DNA of 64,000 nucleotides from Siphonodentalium dalli. Lineage: Eukaryota; Mollusca; Scaphopoda; Gadilida; Siphonodentaliidae. The stretch spans positions 8,584,447-8,648,446 of the forward strand of contig CP136061.1 of the NCBI GenBank assembly GCA_032622095.1. Reading direction: 5' to 3'. Of the stretch, positions 12,489-24,173 are shown piece after piece. Every line of letters starts with the position of its first letter. The first letter of the stretch is position 1. The notes under the pieces were generated by a model. That model was not told where the DNA came from. It was given only the letters and a program-made list of their open reading frames with translations, and did no database searches. The translations under genes were made by a program, and so were the position numbers.

Positions 12489-12660
12489 AAATATGTGTTC
12501 TAAGCTAGTTCGCCTGTTATAACTATATAGGTACTCACGATTAAATATGTGTTCTAAGCTAGTTCACCTGTTATAACTATATAGATACTCACGATCGTCT
12601 GGTGATTAAATATGTGTTCTAAGCTAGTTCACTTATTATAACTATACAGGTACTCACGAT
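12489..12660 (-). repeat. Tandem repeat carrying a splice donor (x3)
   Basis: Three copies of a 54-65-base unit start at 12489, 12543 and 12608 with AAATATGTGTTCTAAGC. On the minus strand each copy carries a TC|GTGAGTA donor (GATC in the middle copy, AATC in the others), with GT at 12657-12656 (true), 12592-12591 and 12538-12537. Only about five exon bases are included in the outer two copies. The extra donors lie downstream of the true one in the transcript. Confidence 0.9.
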
Positions 12661-12763
12661 TATGTATTGGTTTACATCCCGTGTCCCGGGCAAATATACT
12701 CCATCACTGTCACCATAACATGGATATACTTTACATGCCCCGATGATCATTGCTGCTCCATAG
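12658..12763 (-). CDS. Internal exon, FBXL4-like beta-sandwich region, part 2
   Basis: This is a 106-base exon with acceptor TTTTGTTGTTAG and donor ATC|GTGAGTACC. One base completes the Ser codon split with the exon at 39732-39681, then 35 codons follow and the exon ends in phase 0. The peptide contains SYGAAMIIGACKVYPCYGD and GTRDVNQYII. The spacing and the YPxYGD element fit the region between VIDFSS and ETYHPGAV in FBXL4-type N-termini. The two phases match exactly, which is strong evidence that the exon is real. The upstream intron is about 26.9 kb and is filled with mobile elements. Confidence 0.85.
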
Positions 12764-13532
12764 CTAACAACAAAAGATAAAAAAAAACATGAATGAGCTG
12801 TCCCATATCTCACAATAGAATACAAAGAAATAAATCAAATACAAAGCAAAGGTAATGAATGAGTTTCATCATACATATAAATAGAATACGAAGAACATAA
12901 ATGAGATGCCGGATCAGCCTGTTCTCCCAAAAACCCGCACATTATCTGCTTATAAAGCACTTATTTTAGGTACATGTAGGTAATCTGCTTATAATCGCCA
13001 TATTTGGAGGCAATGAGAGCATTTTAGTCACATTATCGATTCACAATGAGGCGGTTCTAAGCAAATTATGTGCGGACAAATAAGCCAACCCACGACTTTT
13101 CAGGTGTACGCTCTTTAACAACGGTTACACTAATTGCAGTAAGTCCCCGGTAAATACAGCAAGTCCCGAGTAAATGCAGCAAGTCCCTCTCGTGGATTAC
13201 GGCGGATTAGTCATGCGTGTTTACACAACGATGTGTTTAATCGGTGGAGGGGCTGATTACAAAGGGCTTTAATCAAAGGGCTTTAATTTGATCGTTATAC
13301 TGATAGATTATTGAAGGGAATTGGACTGAATTGTGGGAGTGAATGATAAAATTAAGAATTGGATTTGTTTTCGATTTTTGTTATTGGTAAATGCAAACAA
13401 GTATAACATGAGCATAGTAGAACAGCAACAAAAGAAAAAATAGAGCACACGTTTTATAAATATACATATATATATAGCAGTTAGCTGAAAGAACAGTTTA
13501 TTAGAATAAATTATATATATATGTATGTATAT
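12764..13532. other. Intron sequence, nothing recognised
   Basis: AT-rich unique sequence. Three short copies of a GCAGTAAGTCCC-type motif lie at 13136-13190. A TA-rich stretch ends the region at about 13530. I see no exon or element end. Confidence 0.55.
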
Positions 13533-13840
13533 CTCATATATATTTTGAAGACCCCTGTTTGTCTGTCTGTATGTCCTTTATAGAATCGAAAACGGGTTGA
13601 CCGATCGAGACCAAACTTCCTATCCAAAGGTAAAATCCCACGGCAATCGTCGACGTCGCATTTTGGAGAAGCCCAGAGCACCCATTCTCCACTCTCAGTC
13701 ACAAAAAAACGGCATTGCGGTGGTTAATCAAGTGAATATTTAATGAGCGTTTGTTTTTAACGCATCGATATAAAGAGCGTTTGTTTACCATTCAACGTTA
13801 TTAGCATCTGCAGAGAGATATACGGGAACAATACTTTTGA
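13533..13840 (+). mobile_element. Helitron-derived 5' part, plus orientation
   Basis: The text from TCTCATATATATTTTGAAGAC through TAGAATCGAAAACGG, AACTTCC and TAATGAGCGTTTGTTTT to GCAGAGAGATATACGG matches, in the same order, the minus-strand sequence that begins at 15037. It is a second copy of the same family in opposite orientation. No 3' hairpin end was found, so it is partial. Confidence 0.6.
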
Positions 13841-14081
13841 GTGGTTTCCTATGCGGGGAGATTTATTGGATGCCATAGTACTCTTACAACATTTCTGCAA
13901 TAGAATTGCCTCAAAGTGTTCAGCATCATTGTTGTAGTATGTATGACACTTAGGTCAGGGCTTATGGGGTAGGTAGTGTGGATATAGGCATAATGCTTCT
14001 CAGAAATCCCGATTACAAACCAACACTCACAATTTCATCTTTTGCATCAGATACCAACACCTCGACCGATCGGGACGAAAC

Positions 14082-14460
14082 TTGGTACGTGTGTGTAGTT
14101 TGACCAGGTGGTTCTCGTTGTCGTATTGGCGAGCCCGTGCGACGTCCGCGCAGCGCATGCGCAGACGAGATCTCGGAAACGGGTGGAGCTATCGACTTGA
14201 AATTTGGTATGTGAATGTATCTTGCCCCGGATACGAATTTTATCGGGTCGCCGAGTCCGTGCGACGCCAGTTTCGCGCATGCGCAGACCAGATCTCGAAA
14301 ACGGGTGGAGCTATCGACTTGAAATTTGGTATGTGAATGTATCTTGCCCCGGATACGAATTTTATCGGGTAGCCGAGCCCGTGCGACGCCAGCTTCGCGC
14401 ATGCACAGAGCAGATCTCGGAAACGGGTAGAGCTATCGACTTGAAATTTGGTTTTTGAAA
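14082..14460 (+). repeat. 122-bp tandem repeat (about 3 copies)
   Basis: The phrase GATCTCGGAAACGGGTGGAG with its following text recurs at about 14168, 14291 and 14413, a spacing of 122-123 bases. Each unit also holds GCCGAGCCCGTGCGACG and TTCGCGCATGCGCAGA. The units sit between the two inverted Helitron pieces and look like internal repeats of that family. Open frames through them on both strands follow from the repeat and do not resemble a protein I know. Confidence 0.8.
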
Positions 14461-14529
14461 AGCCCGGACAACGTCGGGCTGGGTAGAGCTATCGACTTGA
14501 AATTTGGTTTTTGAATAGCCCGGACAACG

Positions 14530-14977
14530 TCTCAAATTATATAGTAGATTGGCAGATTCCAGTAGCTTTATAACGGTATATCTGGGGAGAAATCTGATGC
14601 TATATTCGCGATTATCTGGGATGATTTCGGTATATAAATATATACTGTAAAAACAAAGCGCGCCATCCGTGCTCGCAGGGTTGGTCAGAAACAAATGTTT
14701 TTTAAATTTAATGTATGTTCCGTATATCTCTCTGCAGATGCAAATAACGTTGAATGGCAAACAGACGCTCTTTATAGCGATGCGTCAAAACAAACGCTCA
14801 TTAAATAATCACTTGATTAACCCACGCCGTGCCTTTGCGGTGATTTGGGAGTGGATAAAGGGTGCTCAGATCTTTTCCAAAACCCGACAACTACGGTGTT
14901 TGCGGTGTTTTACCCTTAGATGGGAAGTTTGAACTCAATCGAGCGAACCGTTTTCGATTCTATGAAGTACATACATG

Positions 14978-15011
<34 letters not shown>

Positions 15012-15037
15012 CGAAGTCTCAAAATATATAGTATAGA
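14530..15037 (-). mobile_element. Helitron-derived 5' part, minus orientation
   Basis: On the minus strand it starts at 15037 with TCTATACTATATATTTTGAG, the same 5' start as the complete Helitron at 42492-41397, and the base before it is A, as expected for an A|T target. Inside are TAGAATCGAAAACGG, a TA microsatellite (about 14983-15009) and TTAATGAGCGTTTG. A second start-like sequence lies near 14549, so two copies appear to be nested. The 3' end is not identified. Confidence 0.65.
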
Positions 15038-16945
15038 TTACCAACCGCATATATGAATTTTAGGAGGTATTCATGATTTCAGAATGCATTATTTAAAGTT
15101 TTATGTATAGTGTTTGTAACCAGGTTTGATACATGTACATAAATATCTATGCTCCAAATCCACACCTATCTTCGTGGTATGCCTTAGAAATATGCCATAT
15201 TTATCATGAACAGATTGTAAATTCCTTGAGTTTTCGTCCCAGTCCAAAAATACAGAGGACAGCCTCTATCTGATTCAGGAAATATTTCCTTTGGTTATAT
15301 ACAACGACACTCAGATAACAATTACCCACTAAAAGTATCAGTTTAAATGAAACAATACTAAAATTATGGACAAACGTCAAAACCACCATAACTGCAAGAA
15401 ATTTCTCATCAACAACACTTAATGAGCGGAACCACTTTATGGTCAACCATACTCCACATTAATCTTTTATTATACACTTGTGTCAACTTCTTCAACCCGG
15501 AACAAAAATTGTTGTTCTCCTGTTAGGAATATTCCATATATATTATGGGTCCAAGTAATGGTAAACATGTGATTGATTATATGCATTTTGATTTGTGTAT
15601 TTCAGTATGTATTTTTAACCATAATTATGTATTGAAGTATATTAGCATATGTTAGCCTGGACCCAGGCCGGGAATACCATGTGATGCCGGCTGCGTGGGA
15701 CGCCGTGTGCCTCCTGGCACAGTCGATACCACATACATTCTCGAACTAATGTGCACATTGTGCTGCAGGGATTATAACTTGTCATACGCATTGCAACATC
15801 GTAACAACAGACAAGAAAGTTTAAAGCTATATTTGAATATCAAAACCAATCTATGAAACAATTGTTGCAATACACTCAGATTCGTTATTTCCACATGCAA
15901 AAAGAAAGGCTATGAACTAGATTTGCCACTTAAAGGCCCTTACAGCCTGATAATAAACCTTACGATATACACCTTAACGATTCGTATAATTATAGACTTT
16001 CATTGTATATAAGGCAGAAATAACTATAATCTGCATGTCTTATATTTACACAAAAATCAACCAAATACATTACGTATGGTTATGTGTATAAATGGTAAAT
16101 GTAGTCAGGAAGAGTGTATAACCCACTCAAAACAAAAGCACATATAGTCCCTGCACCAAAATGTGTATATATACATGCATCTAACCGAGAACGTATTGAT
16201 GTACAGGGACCTGTAGGGCGATCCGCTGCCGTCACCTTTGCGCTGCCCATTGGCGGTGTCCCCACATGCGCGCCTGCTTTGCGGTAGTGGTACTATGCAA
16301 ATACCTATAGATGTATGGTGCCCTTGACGTAGCGCGGGCGCGTGCTTGGCGACAGCGGATTGGGCTGCGCGGGGGTGGGGGTGAAGCGCGTTACAGGCCA
16401 CTGCGTTTGTGACAATAATTCAGATAGCCGCCATAATACGCTATGATACTTAAATCATTTCAGTAGATATATACCATCGAGCATCACACCTATTGCCATC
16501 CACGATTCATATACGGTAGGTATAGTTATAATGCCATCAAATTTGCTCGAGTTGATTCCAAAATTCTCGATATTAAAATGTGATAAATTGTAATCGATCG
16601 ACGAGGGATAACTCTATCGACACAAATCTCAATTCTGCCTATGCATGGAGTTACACCACTTGTTACCTTTGCGTAAAATGTATATACAAAATTGAAGTTT
16701 GTGGTCTGTCCTGAAGGGCGGGTGGAGGCCATTAAAAATGGCACCCACATGCCGGACTATTTGTATTGTTATATCATTTGTACATATATATGTTATTACC
16801 TACCCCCCTCCCCAGAGTGTGTCTGCTGAAACTGGTACCATTTATATTGTGTATACAAATCATTCTATATATACATTACATAGATACTTGTTAATAATAT
16901 GTTGCATGGAGATTGGCCGATACGTCTGCGTACTTGTACTTCCCT
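15038..16945. other. Intron sequence, no gene recognised
   Basis: Unique sequence with a GC-rich island at about 16195-16400 that stands out from the AT-rich surroundings. I see no splice-bounded frame, no element ends and no RNA gene. The LINE that starts at 16946 may have some 5' sequence here, but I cannot place its start. Confidence 0.5.
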
Positions 16946-17233
16946 ATGTCTAATATCGAAATAATTTCTCTAAACGGCCGAGGGCTTAACCAAAACGAAA
17001 AACGCCGAGATCTGTTCCATCACCTTCGAGATAAAAAAGCTTCAATATATTGTCTACAGGACACTCATTTCACCAAAGCCATGGAAAAATACATTGAAGC
17101 AGAATGGGGATCCAAAACAGTAATGGCCTCTTACTCGTCTCAATCCCGTGGGGTGGCATTCCTCTTTAATAATAACTTCGAATATGAAATGAAATACATG
17201 ACACTACACGGGATTCAGAAGGGAACTACATTA
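16946..17233 (+). pseudogene. L1/Tx1-like LINE ORF2, endonuclease start (5' piece)
   Basis: An open frame from ATG at 16946 encodes the N-terminal part of an APE-type endonuclease. It contains ISLNGRGL, YCLQDTHF and SRGVAFLF, which fit the start of L1/Tx1-clade ORF2 proteins. The frame is cut at 17233 by the first Helitron. The rest of the endonuclease resumes at 27626 after the six-Helitron array, so the two pieces are one element. No ORF1 was recognised upstream, so the copy is probably 5'-truncated. Confidence 0.85.
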
Positions 17234-19006
17234 TCTATATATATAAAACCCGTCGTCTGTGTGTGTGTGTATCTGTGTGTGTATAACTCGGTCACGCTTT
17301 TGGCGCGTTTATAACTTTTTAACCATGCGTCCAATGTGGCCCAAATTTGTACCACGGCCTGTAGTGTGTCATAAAAGGTGACTCACCAAATTTCATTCCG
17401 ATTGGTCCAAGCAAACCTGAGATCTAACATGGTCCCCAAATGCAGTATCTGCACTCAAGTAGACACTATTTCTTATGACGTTTGTCGAAATGACGTCATT
17501 GACGTCGAACGCAAACCAACACTTGCTTTGCTATTGTAGGCGAAACTGCCATGCGCTCTACCAAAGCGTTGTTGGAAATAGGCGCTAAATTAATGTGGCA
17601 GTTCATGTTCAGTGTGAATTTAGGTAATGAATGTTGATTTTGTCACGGAATTGCATGTATAGTGGGGTGTTGAGTCAAGACTCGAACGTTCTACCGCCGT
17701 TGGGAATGGGTGGATGTATATGTAGTGGGATGCAGAGTCAATACTCGAACGTTCGTCGTTGGGAATGGGTGCTAATATGGTATTTTAATTTGCCAGTTGG
17801 ATTTGAACATAAGTAAATAATGCTGTCTTTGATACGAAAGTTGTGCATTGAGTGTGGAATCGAAGGTGTATCGGTATACTCGGAAGATGGCAAAAGGACA
17901 CAGTCTGGCCTCCCGCCAGTGGGTACCGCAAACTCAGTAAATTCGAAGGAACTCAGTTATAAAAATCACATTCCCGGGCCGGGACTAATAATACAGTGTA
18001 AACACTACTGCCGACGCTAATTAATGCTCTTTTAATCTTTAGGTTCAGTGCAAATCTGATACAAAAAATGTTTAAAAGATCAAAATGTGCACGAAGCGCA
18101 CGCAGTTAAAGATCATATAATGTGCGCGAAGCTCACAAAGGGGATATAGGCCTCTCCCGCGCTAAATAAAGGTTCCGAATTGAGCCTGTTTCAGTTAGTA
18201 GGCCTATAGTAAAATATGTTGATTGTTGCGTTCCATATATGTGCATGAATATACGTGGGTTGGGGAGATTGGGGTGGGGGTAAAAATACAGTTTTATTGA
18301 AATAATGTGTTCATACAAATGGGCCGCGCAGTGCAGGGCGTGTGATCATTAGGATGCATGCTGAATACAGGTTCCAAAGGGGTTCCGTTTAAAATGTGTT
18401 GTAAGTTCCCCATATATGTGCGCGAAGCGCGCGCAGTTTAAGATCATATAATGTGCGAGAAGCGCAGAAAGGGACTGTGGGCCCCTCCCCCGCTAAACAA
18501 GGCTCCCGAATTGAGCCTGTTTCAGTATATAGACAAAGTAAAATATTTGATTGTTGCTTTCCATACGTGCATGCATATACATGGGTTGAGGAGATGGGGT
18601 GGGGGTAAAAATACAGTTTTATTGAAATATTGTTTTCATACAAATGGGCCGCACAGTGCAGGGCGTGTGATCATTAGGCGGCATGCCGAATACAGGTTCC
18701 AAAGGGGGTCCGTTCAAAATGTGCCGCAAGCTCCCGAATAAAGGCTCCTGAATTGAGTATGTTTCAGTTGGTTTATAGTAATATTTAAATAATATGCTGA
18801 TTTTGTTTCGTTCAATATGTGCATGTGCATATGTGGACTGGGTGTGTAGAAATACAGTTTTTAGTGAAATAAAGTGTTCCAACGAGCATCCAGTATATCA
18901 CAAAAGAGAAGCATGACCATTCCATGCGTCCATGAACGCGGACACTAGAACATAACAAAGAACATTTGTATGTATACCCGTCATTTTGTGACGGGCAACC
19001 CCCTAG
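17234..19006 (+). mobile_element. Non-autonomous Helitron, array copy 1
   Basis: It begins TCTATATATATAAAACCCGT after an A and ends with the hairpin CCCGTCA-TTTTG-TGACGGG, then CAACCCC and CTAG. These are the usual Helitron features: 5' TC, a 3' hairpin shortly before CTRR, and no target duplication. It is 1773 bases long and has no Rep/helicase frame. Internal features are a TG-rich tract after the start, a TGACGTCA palindrome at 17491 and about three diverged sub-repeats of 240-330 bases, each containing GCGCGAAGC and ending near an ATAAAGTGTTC-like motif. It is the most diverged and longest copy of the array. Confidence 0.92.
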
Positions 19007-20731
19007 TCTATATATATAAAACCCGTCGTCTGTGTGTGTGTGTGTCTGTGTGTGTATAACTCGGTCACGCTTTTGGCGCGTTTATAACTTTTCAACCATG
19101 CGTCCAATGTGGCCCAAATTTGTACCACGACCTATAGTGTGTCATTAAAGGTGACTCATCAAATTTCACGCCGATTGGTCAAAGCAAACCTGAGATCTAA
19201 CATGGTCCCCAAATGCTGCATTTGCACTCAAGTAGACACTATTTCTTATGACGTTTGTCGAAATGACGTCATTGACGTCGAACGCAAACCAACACTTGCT
19301 TTGCTATTGTAGGCGAAACTTCCATGCGCTCAACCAAAGCGTTGTTGGAAATAGGCGCTAAATTAATGTGTCAGTTCAGGTGCAGTGTGAATTTAGGTAA
19401 CACATGTTGATTTTGTCGCGGAAGTGCATGTATAGTGGGTTGTAGAGTCAAGACTCGAACGTTCTACCGTCGTTGGGAATGGGTGGATGTAGTGGTGTGC
19501 AGAGTCAAGACTCGAACGTTCGTCGTTGGGAATGGGTGCTAATATGGTATTTTAATTTGCCAGTTGGGTTTGAACATAAGTAAAGAATGCGGTCTTTGAT
19601 ACGAAAGTTGTGCATAGAGTGTGGAATCGAAGGAGTACCGGTATACACGGAAGATGGCGAATGGACACAGTCTGACATCCCGCCAGTGGGTGCCGTGAAC
19701 TCAGTAAATTCGCCGGAACTCAGTTGGAAAAAGCACATTCCCGGGACAGGCCTAATAATAGGGCCTACAGTGTAAACAATACTGCCGACGCTAATTAATG
19801 CTCTTTTAATCTTTCGGTTGAGTGCACATCTGATACAAGAATAAATGTTTAAAAGATCACAATGCGCGAAGCGCACGCAGTTTAAATTCATATAATGTGC
19901 GCGAAGCTCACAAAGGGGCTGCAGGCCCCTCCCCCGCTAAATAAAGGTTCCGAATTAAGCCTGTTTCAGTTAGTATAGATTAAGTAAAATATCTTGATTG
20001 TTGCGTTCCATTTCCATATATGTGCATGCATATATACGTGGGTTGGGGAAATGATGGTGGGGGGGGGGGGGGAATACAGTTTTATTGAAATAAAGTGTTC
20101 ATACAAATGGGCCACGCAGTGCAGGGCGTGTGATCAATAGGCTGCATGTTGAATACAGTGTCCGTTTAAAATGTGCTTCAAGCTCCCTATATGTGCGCGA
20201 AGCTCACGCAGTTTAAGATCATATAATGTGCGCGAAGCGTAGAAAGGGACTGTATGCCCCTCCCCCTCTAAATAAAGATTCCGAATTGATCCTGTTTCAG
20301 TTAGTATAGATAAAGTAAAATATTTTGATTGTTGCGTTCCATATGTGCATGCATATACATGGGTTGGGGATATGGGGGTGTGGGTAAAAATTCAGTTTTA
20401 TTGAAATAAAGTGTTCATATATATATAAACGGGCGGCGCAGTGCAGGCGTGTGATCATTAGGCGGCATGCTGAATACAGGTTCCAAAGGGGGTCCGTTCA
20501 AAATGTGCAGCAAGCTCCCGAATGTAGGCTCCTGAATTGAGTATGTTTCAGTTGGTGCATAGTATTTAAATAATATACTGGTTTTGTTTCGTTCAATATG
20601 TGCATGCGCATGTGTGTACTGGGTGTGTAGAAATACAGTTTTAATGAAATAAAGTGTTCCAACGCGCATCCAGTAACAAAGAGGAGAAGCATGACCATTT
20701 ACCCGTCATTTTGTGATGGGCAACCCCCTAG
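19007..20731 (+). mobile_element. Non-autonomous Helitron, array copy 2
   Basis: It starts TCTATATATAT directly after the CTAG of copy 1, with no spacer, and ends CTAG at 20728-20731. It is 1725 bases long. It is nearly identical to copy 3, including the same frames on both strands, so those two separated recently. The hairpin loop side reads TGATGGG instead of TGACGGG, a mismatch shared with copy 3. Confidence 0.92.
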
Positions 20732-22449
20732 TATATATATAAAACCCGTCGTCTGTGTGTGTGTGTGTCTGTGTGTGTATAACTCGGTCACGCTTTTGGC
20801 GCGTTTATAACTTTTCAACCATGCGTCCAATGTGGCCCAAATTTGTACCACGACCTATAGTGTGTCATTAAAGGTGACTCATCAAATTTCACGCCGATTG
20901 GTCAAAGCAAACCTGAGATCTAACATGGTCCCCAAATGCTGCATTTGCACTCAAGTAGACACTATTTCTTATGACGTTTGTCGAAATGACGTCATTGACG
21001 TCGAACGCAAACCAACACTTGCTTTGCTATTGTAGGCGAAACTTCCATGCGCTCAACCAAAGCGTTGTTGGAAATAGGCGCTAAATTAATGTGTCAGTTC
21101 AGGTGCTGTGTGAATTTAGGTAACACATGTTGATTTTGTCGCGGAAGTGCATGTATAGTGGGGTGTAGAGTCAAGACTCGAACGTTCTACCGTCGTTGGG
21201 AATGGGTGGATGTAGTGGTGTGCAGAGTCAAGACTCGAACGTTCGTCGTTGGGAATGGGTGCTAATATGGTATTTTAATTTGCCAGTTGGGTTCGAACAT
21301 AAGTAAAGAATGCGGTCTTTGATACGAAAGTTGTGCATAGAGTGTGGAATCGAAGGAGTACCGGTATACACGGAAGATGGCGAATGGACACAGTCTGACC
21401 TCCCGCCAGTGGGTGCCGTGAACTCAGTAAATTCGCCGGAACTCAGTTGGAAAAAGCACATTCCCGGGACAGGCCTAATAATAGGGCCTACAGTGTAAAC
21501 AATACTGCCGACGCTAATTAATGCTCTTTTAATCTTTCGGTTGAGTGCACATCTGATACAAGAATAAATGTTTAAAAGATCACAATGCGCGAAGCGCACG
21601 CAGTTTAAATTCATATAATGTGCGCGAAGCTCACAAAGGGGCTGCAGGCCCCTCCCCCGCTAAATAAAGGTTCCGAATTAAGCCTGTTTCAGTTAGTATA
21701 GATTAAGTAAAATATCTTGATTGTTGCGTTCCATTTCCATATATGTGCATGCATATATACGTGGGTTGGGGAAATGATGGTGGGGGGGGGATACAGTTTT
21801 ATTGAAATAAAGTGTTCATACAAATGGGCCACGCAGTGCAGGGCGTGTGATCAATAGGCTGCATGTTGAATACAGGGTCCGTTTAAAATGTGCTTCAAGC
21901 TCCCTATATGCGCGCGAAGCTCACGCAGTTTAAGATCATATAATGTGCGCGAAGCGCAGAAAGGGACTGTATGCCCCTCCCCCTCTAAATAAAGATTCCG
22001 AATTGATCCTGTTTCAGTTAGTATAGATAAAGTAAAATATTTTGATTGTTGCGTTCCATATGTGCATGCATATACATGGGTTGGGGATATGGGGGTGTGG
22101 GTAAAAATTCAGTTTTTATTGAAATAAAGTGTTCATATATATATAAACGGGCGGCGCAGTGCAGGCGTGTGATCATTAGGCGGCATGCTGAATACAGGTT
22201 CCAAAGGGGGTCCGTTCAAAATGTGCAGCAAGCTCCCGAATGTAGGCTCCTGAATTGAGTATGTTTCAGTTGGTGCATAGTATTTAAATAATATACTGAT
22301 TTTGTTTCGTTCAATATGTGCATGCGCATGTGTGTACTGGGTGTGTAGAAATACAGTTTTAATGAAATAAAGTGTTCCAACGCGCATCCAGTAACAAAGA
22401 GGAGAAGCATGAACATTTACCCGTCATTTTGTGATGGGCAACCCCCTAG
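20732..22449 (+). mobile_element. Non-autonomous Helitron, array copy 3
   Basis: This copy is 1718 bases long and nearly identical to copy 2. Its first two bases (TC) are missing, so the junction reads CTAG then TATATATATAAAACCC. That may mark a recombination or replication junction rather than a separate insertion. It ends CTAG at 22446-22449. Confidence 0.9.
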
Positions 22450-24173
22450 TCTATATATATAAAACCCGTCGTCTGTGTGTGTATCTGTGTATCTGTGTGT
22501 GTATAACTCGGTCACGCTTTTGGCGCGTTTATAACCTTTCAACCATGCGTCCAATGTAGCCCAAATTTGTACCCCGACCTATCGTGTGTCATAAAAGGTG
22601 ACTCACCAAATTTCACGCCGATTGGATAAAGCAAACCTGAGATCTAACATGCTCCCCAAATGCAGCATTTGCACTCAAGTAGACACTATTTCTTATGACG
22701 TTAGTCGAAATGACGTCATTGACGTCGAACGCAAACCAACACTTGCTTTGCTATTGTAGGCGAAACTTCCATGCGCTCTACCAAAGCGTTGTTGGAAATT
22801 AATGTGTCAGTTCAGGTTCAGTGTGAATTTAGGTAACGAATGTTGATTTTGTCGCGGAAGTGCATGTATAGTGGGGTGTAGAGTCAAGACTCAAACGTTC
22901 TACCGTCGTTGGGAAAGGGTTGATGTAGTGGTGTGCAGATCCAAGACTCAAACCTTCGTCGTTGGGATTGGGTGCTAATATGGTATTTTAATTTGCCAGT
23001 TGGGTTTGAACATAAGTAAAGAATGCTGTCTTTGATACGAAAGTTGTGCATTGAGTGTGGAATCGAAGGAGTATCGGTATACACGTGGGTAGGCGGTACC
23101 CAGTGGGTTCCGTGAACTCAGTAAATTCGCCGGAACTCAGTTGGAGAAAGCACATTTCCGGGACAGGCCTAATAATAGGGCCTACAGTGTAAACAATACT
23201 GCCCACGCTAATTAATGCTCTTTTAATCATTCGGTTGAATGCAAATCTGATACAAGAATAAATGTTTAAAAGATCACAATGCGCGAAGCGCACGCAGTTT
23301 AAATTCATATAATGTGCGCGAAGCTCACAAAGGGGCTGCAGGCCCCTCCCCCGCTAAATAAGGTTCAGAATTGAGCCTGTTTCAGTTAGTATAGATTAAG
23401 TAAAATATCTTGATTGTTGCGTTCCATATATATGTGCATGCATATACGTGGGTTGGGGAGATGATGTGGGGGCAAAAATACAGTTTTATTGAAATAAAGT
23501 GTTCATACAAATGGGCCACGCAGTGCAGGGCGTGTGATCAATGGGTTGCATGTTGAATACAGGGTCCGTTTAAAATGTGCTGCAAGCTCCCTATATATGT
23601 GCGCGAAGCTCACGCAGTTTAAGATCATATAATGTGCGCGAAGCGCAGAAAGGGGCTGTACATAGGCCCCTCCCCTCTAAATAAAGATTCCGAAGTGAGC
23701 CTGTTTCAGTTAGTATTATAGATAAAGTAAAATATTTTGATTGTTGCGTTCCATATGTGCATGCATATACATGGGTCGGGGAGATGGGTGTGGGGGTAAA
23801 AATACAGTTTTATTGAAATAAAGTGTTCATACAAACGGGCCGCGCAGTGCAGGCGTATGATCATTAGGCGGCATGCTGGATACAGGTTCCAAAGGGGGTC
23901 CGTTCAAAATGTGCAGCAAGCTCCCGAATGTAGGCTCCTGAATTGAGTATGTTTCAGTTGGTGCATAGTATTTAAATAATATACTGATTTTGTTTCGTTG
24001 CGCATATGTGGACTGGTGTGTAGAAATATAGTTTTAGTGAAATAAAGTGTTCCAACGCGCATCCAGTAACAAAAAAGAGAAGCATGACCATTCCATGTGT
24101 CCATGAAAGCGGACACTAGAAAATAACAAAGCACATTTATATACCCGTCATTTTGTGACGGGCAACCCCCTAG
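22450..24173 (+). mobile_element. Non-autonomous Helitron, array copy 4
   Basis: This copy is 1724 bases long, with TC at its start, the CCCGTCA/TGACGGG hairpin and CTAG at 24170-24173. It matches copy 5 almost base for base over the full length, including shared small deletions relative to copies 2 and 3. Copies 4 and 5 are therefore the product of one recent duplication of a whole unit. Confidence 0.92.

Noticed and set aside
14013-14458. Overlapping open frames on both strands
   Set aside because: Created by the 122-bp repeat; none resembles a protein.
16195-16400. CpG-island promoter
   Set aside because: It is GC-rich but short, and no transcript start, TATA-type box or following exon was seen.
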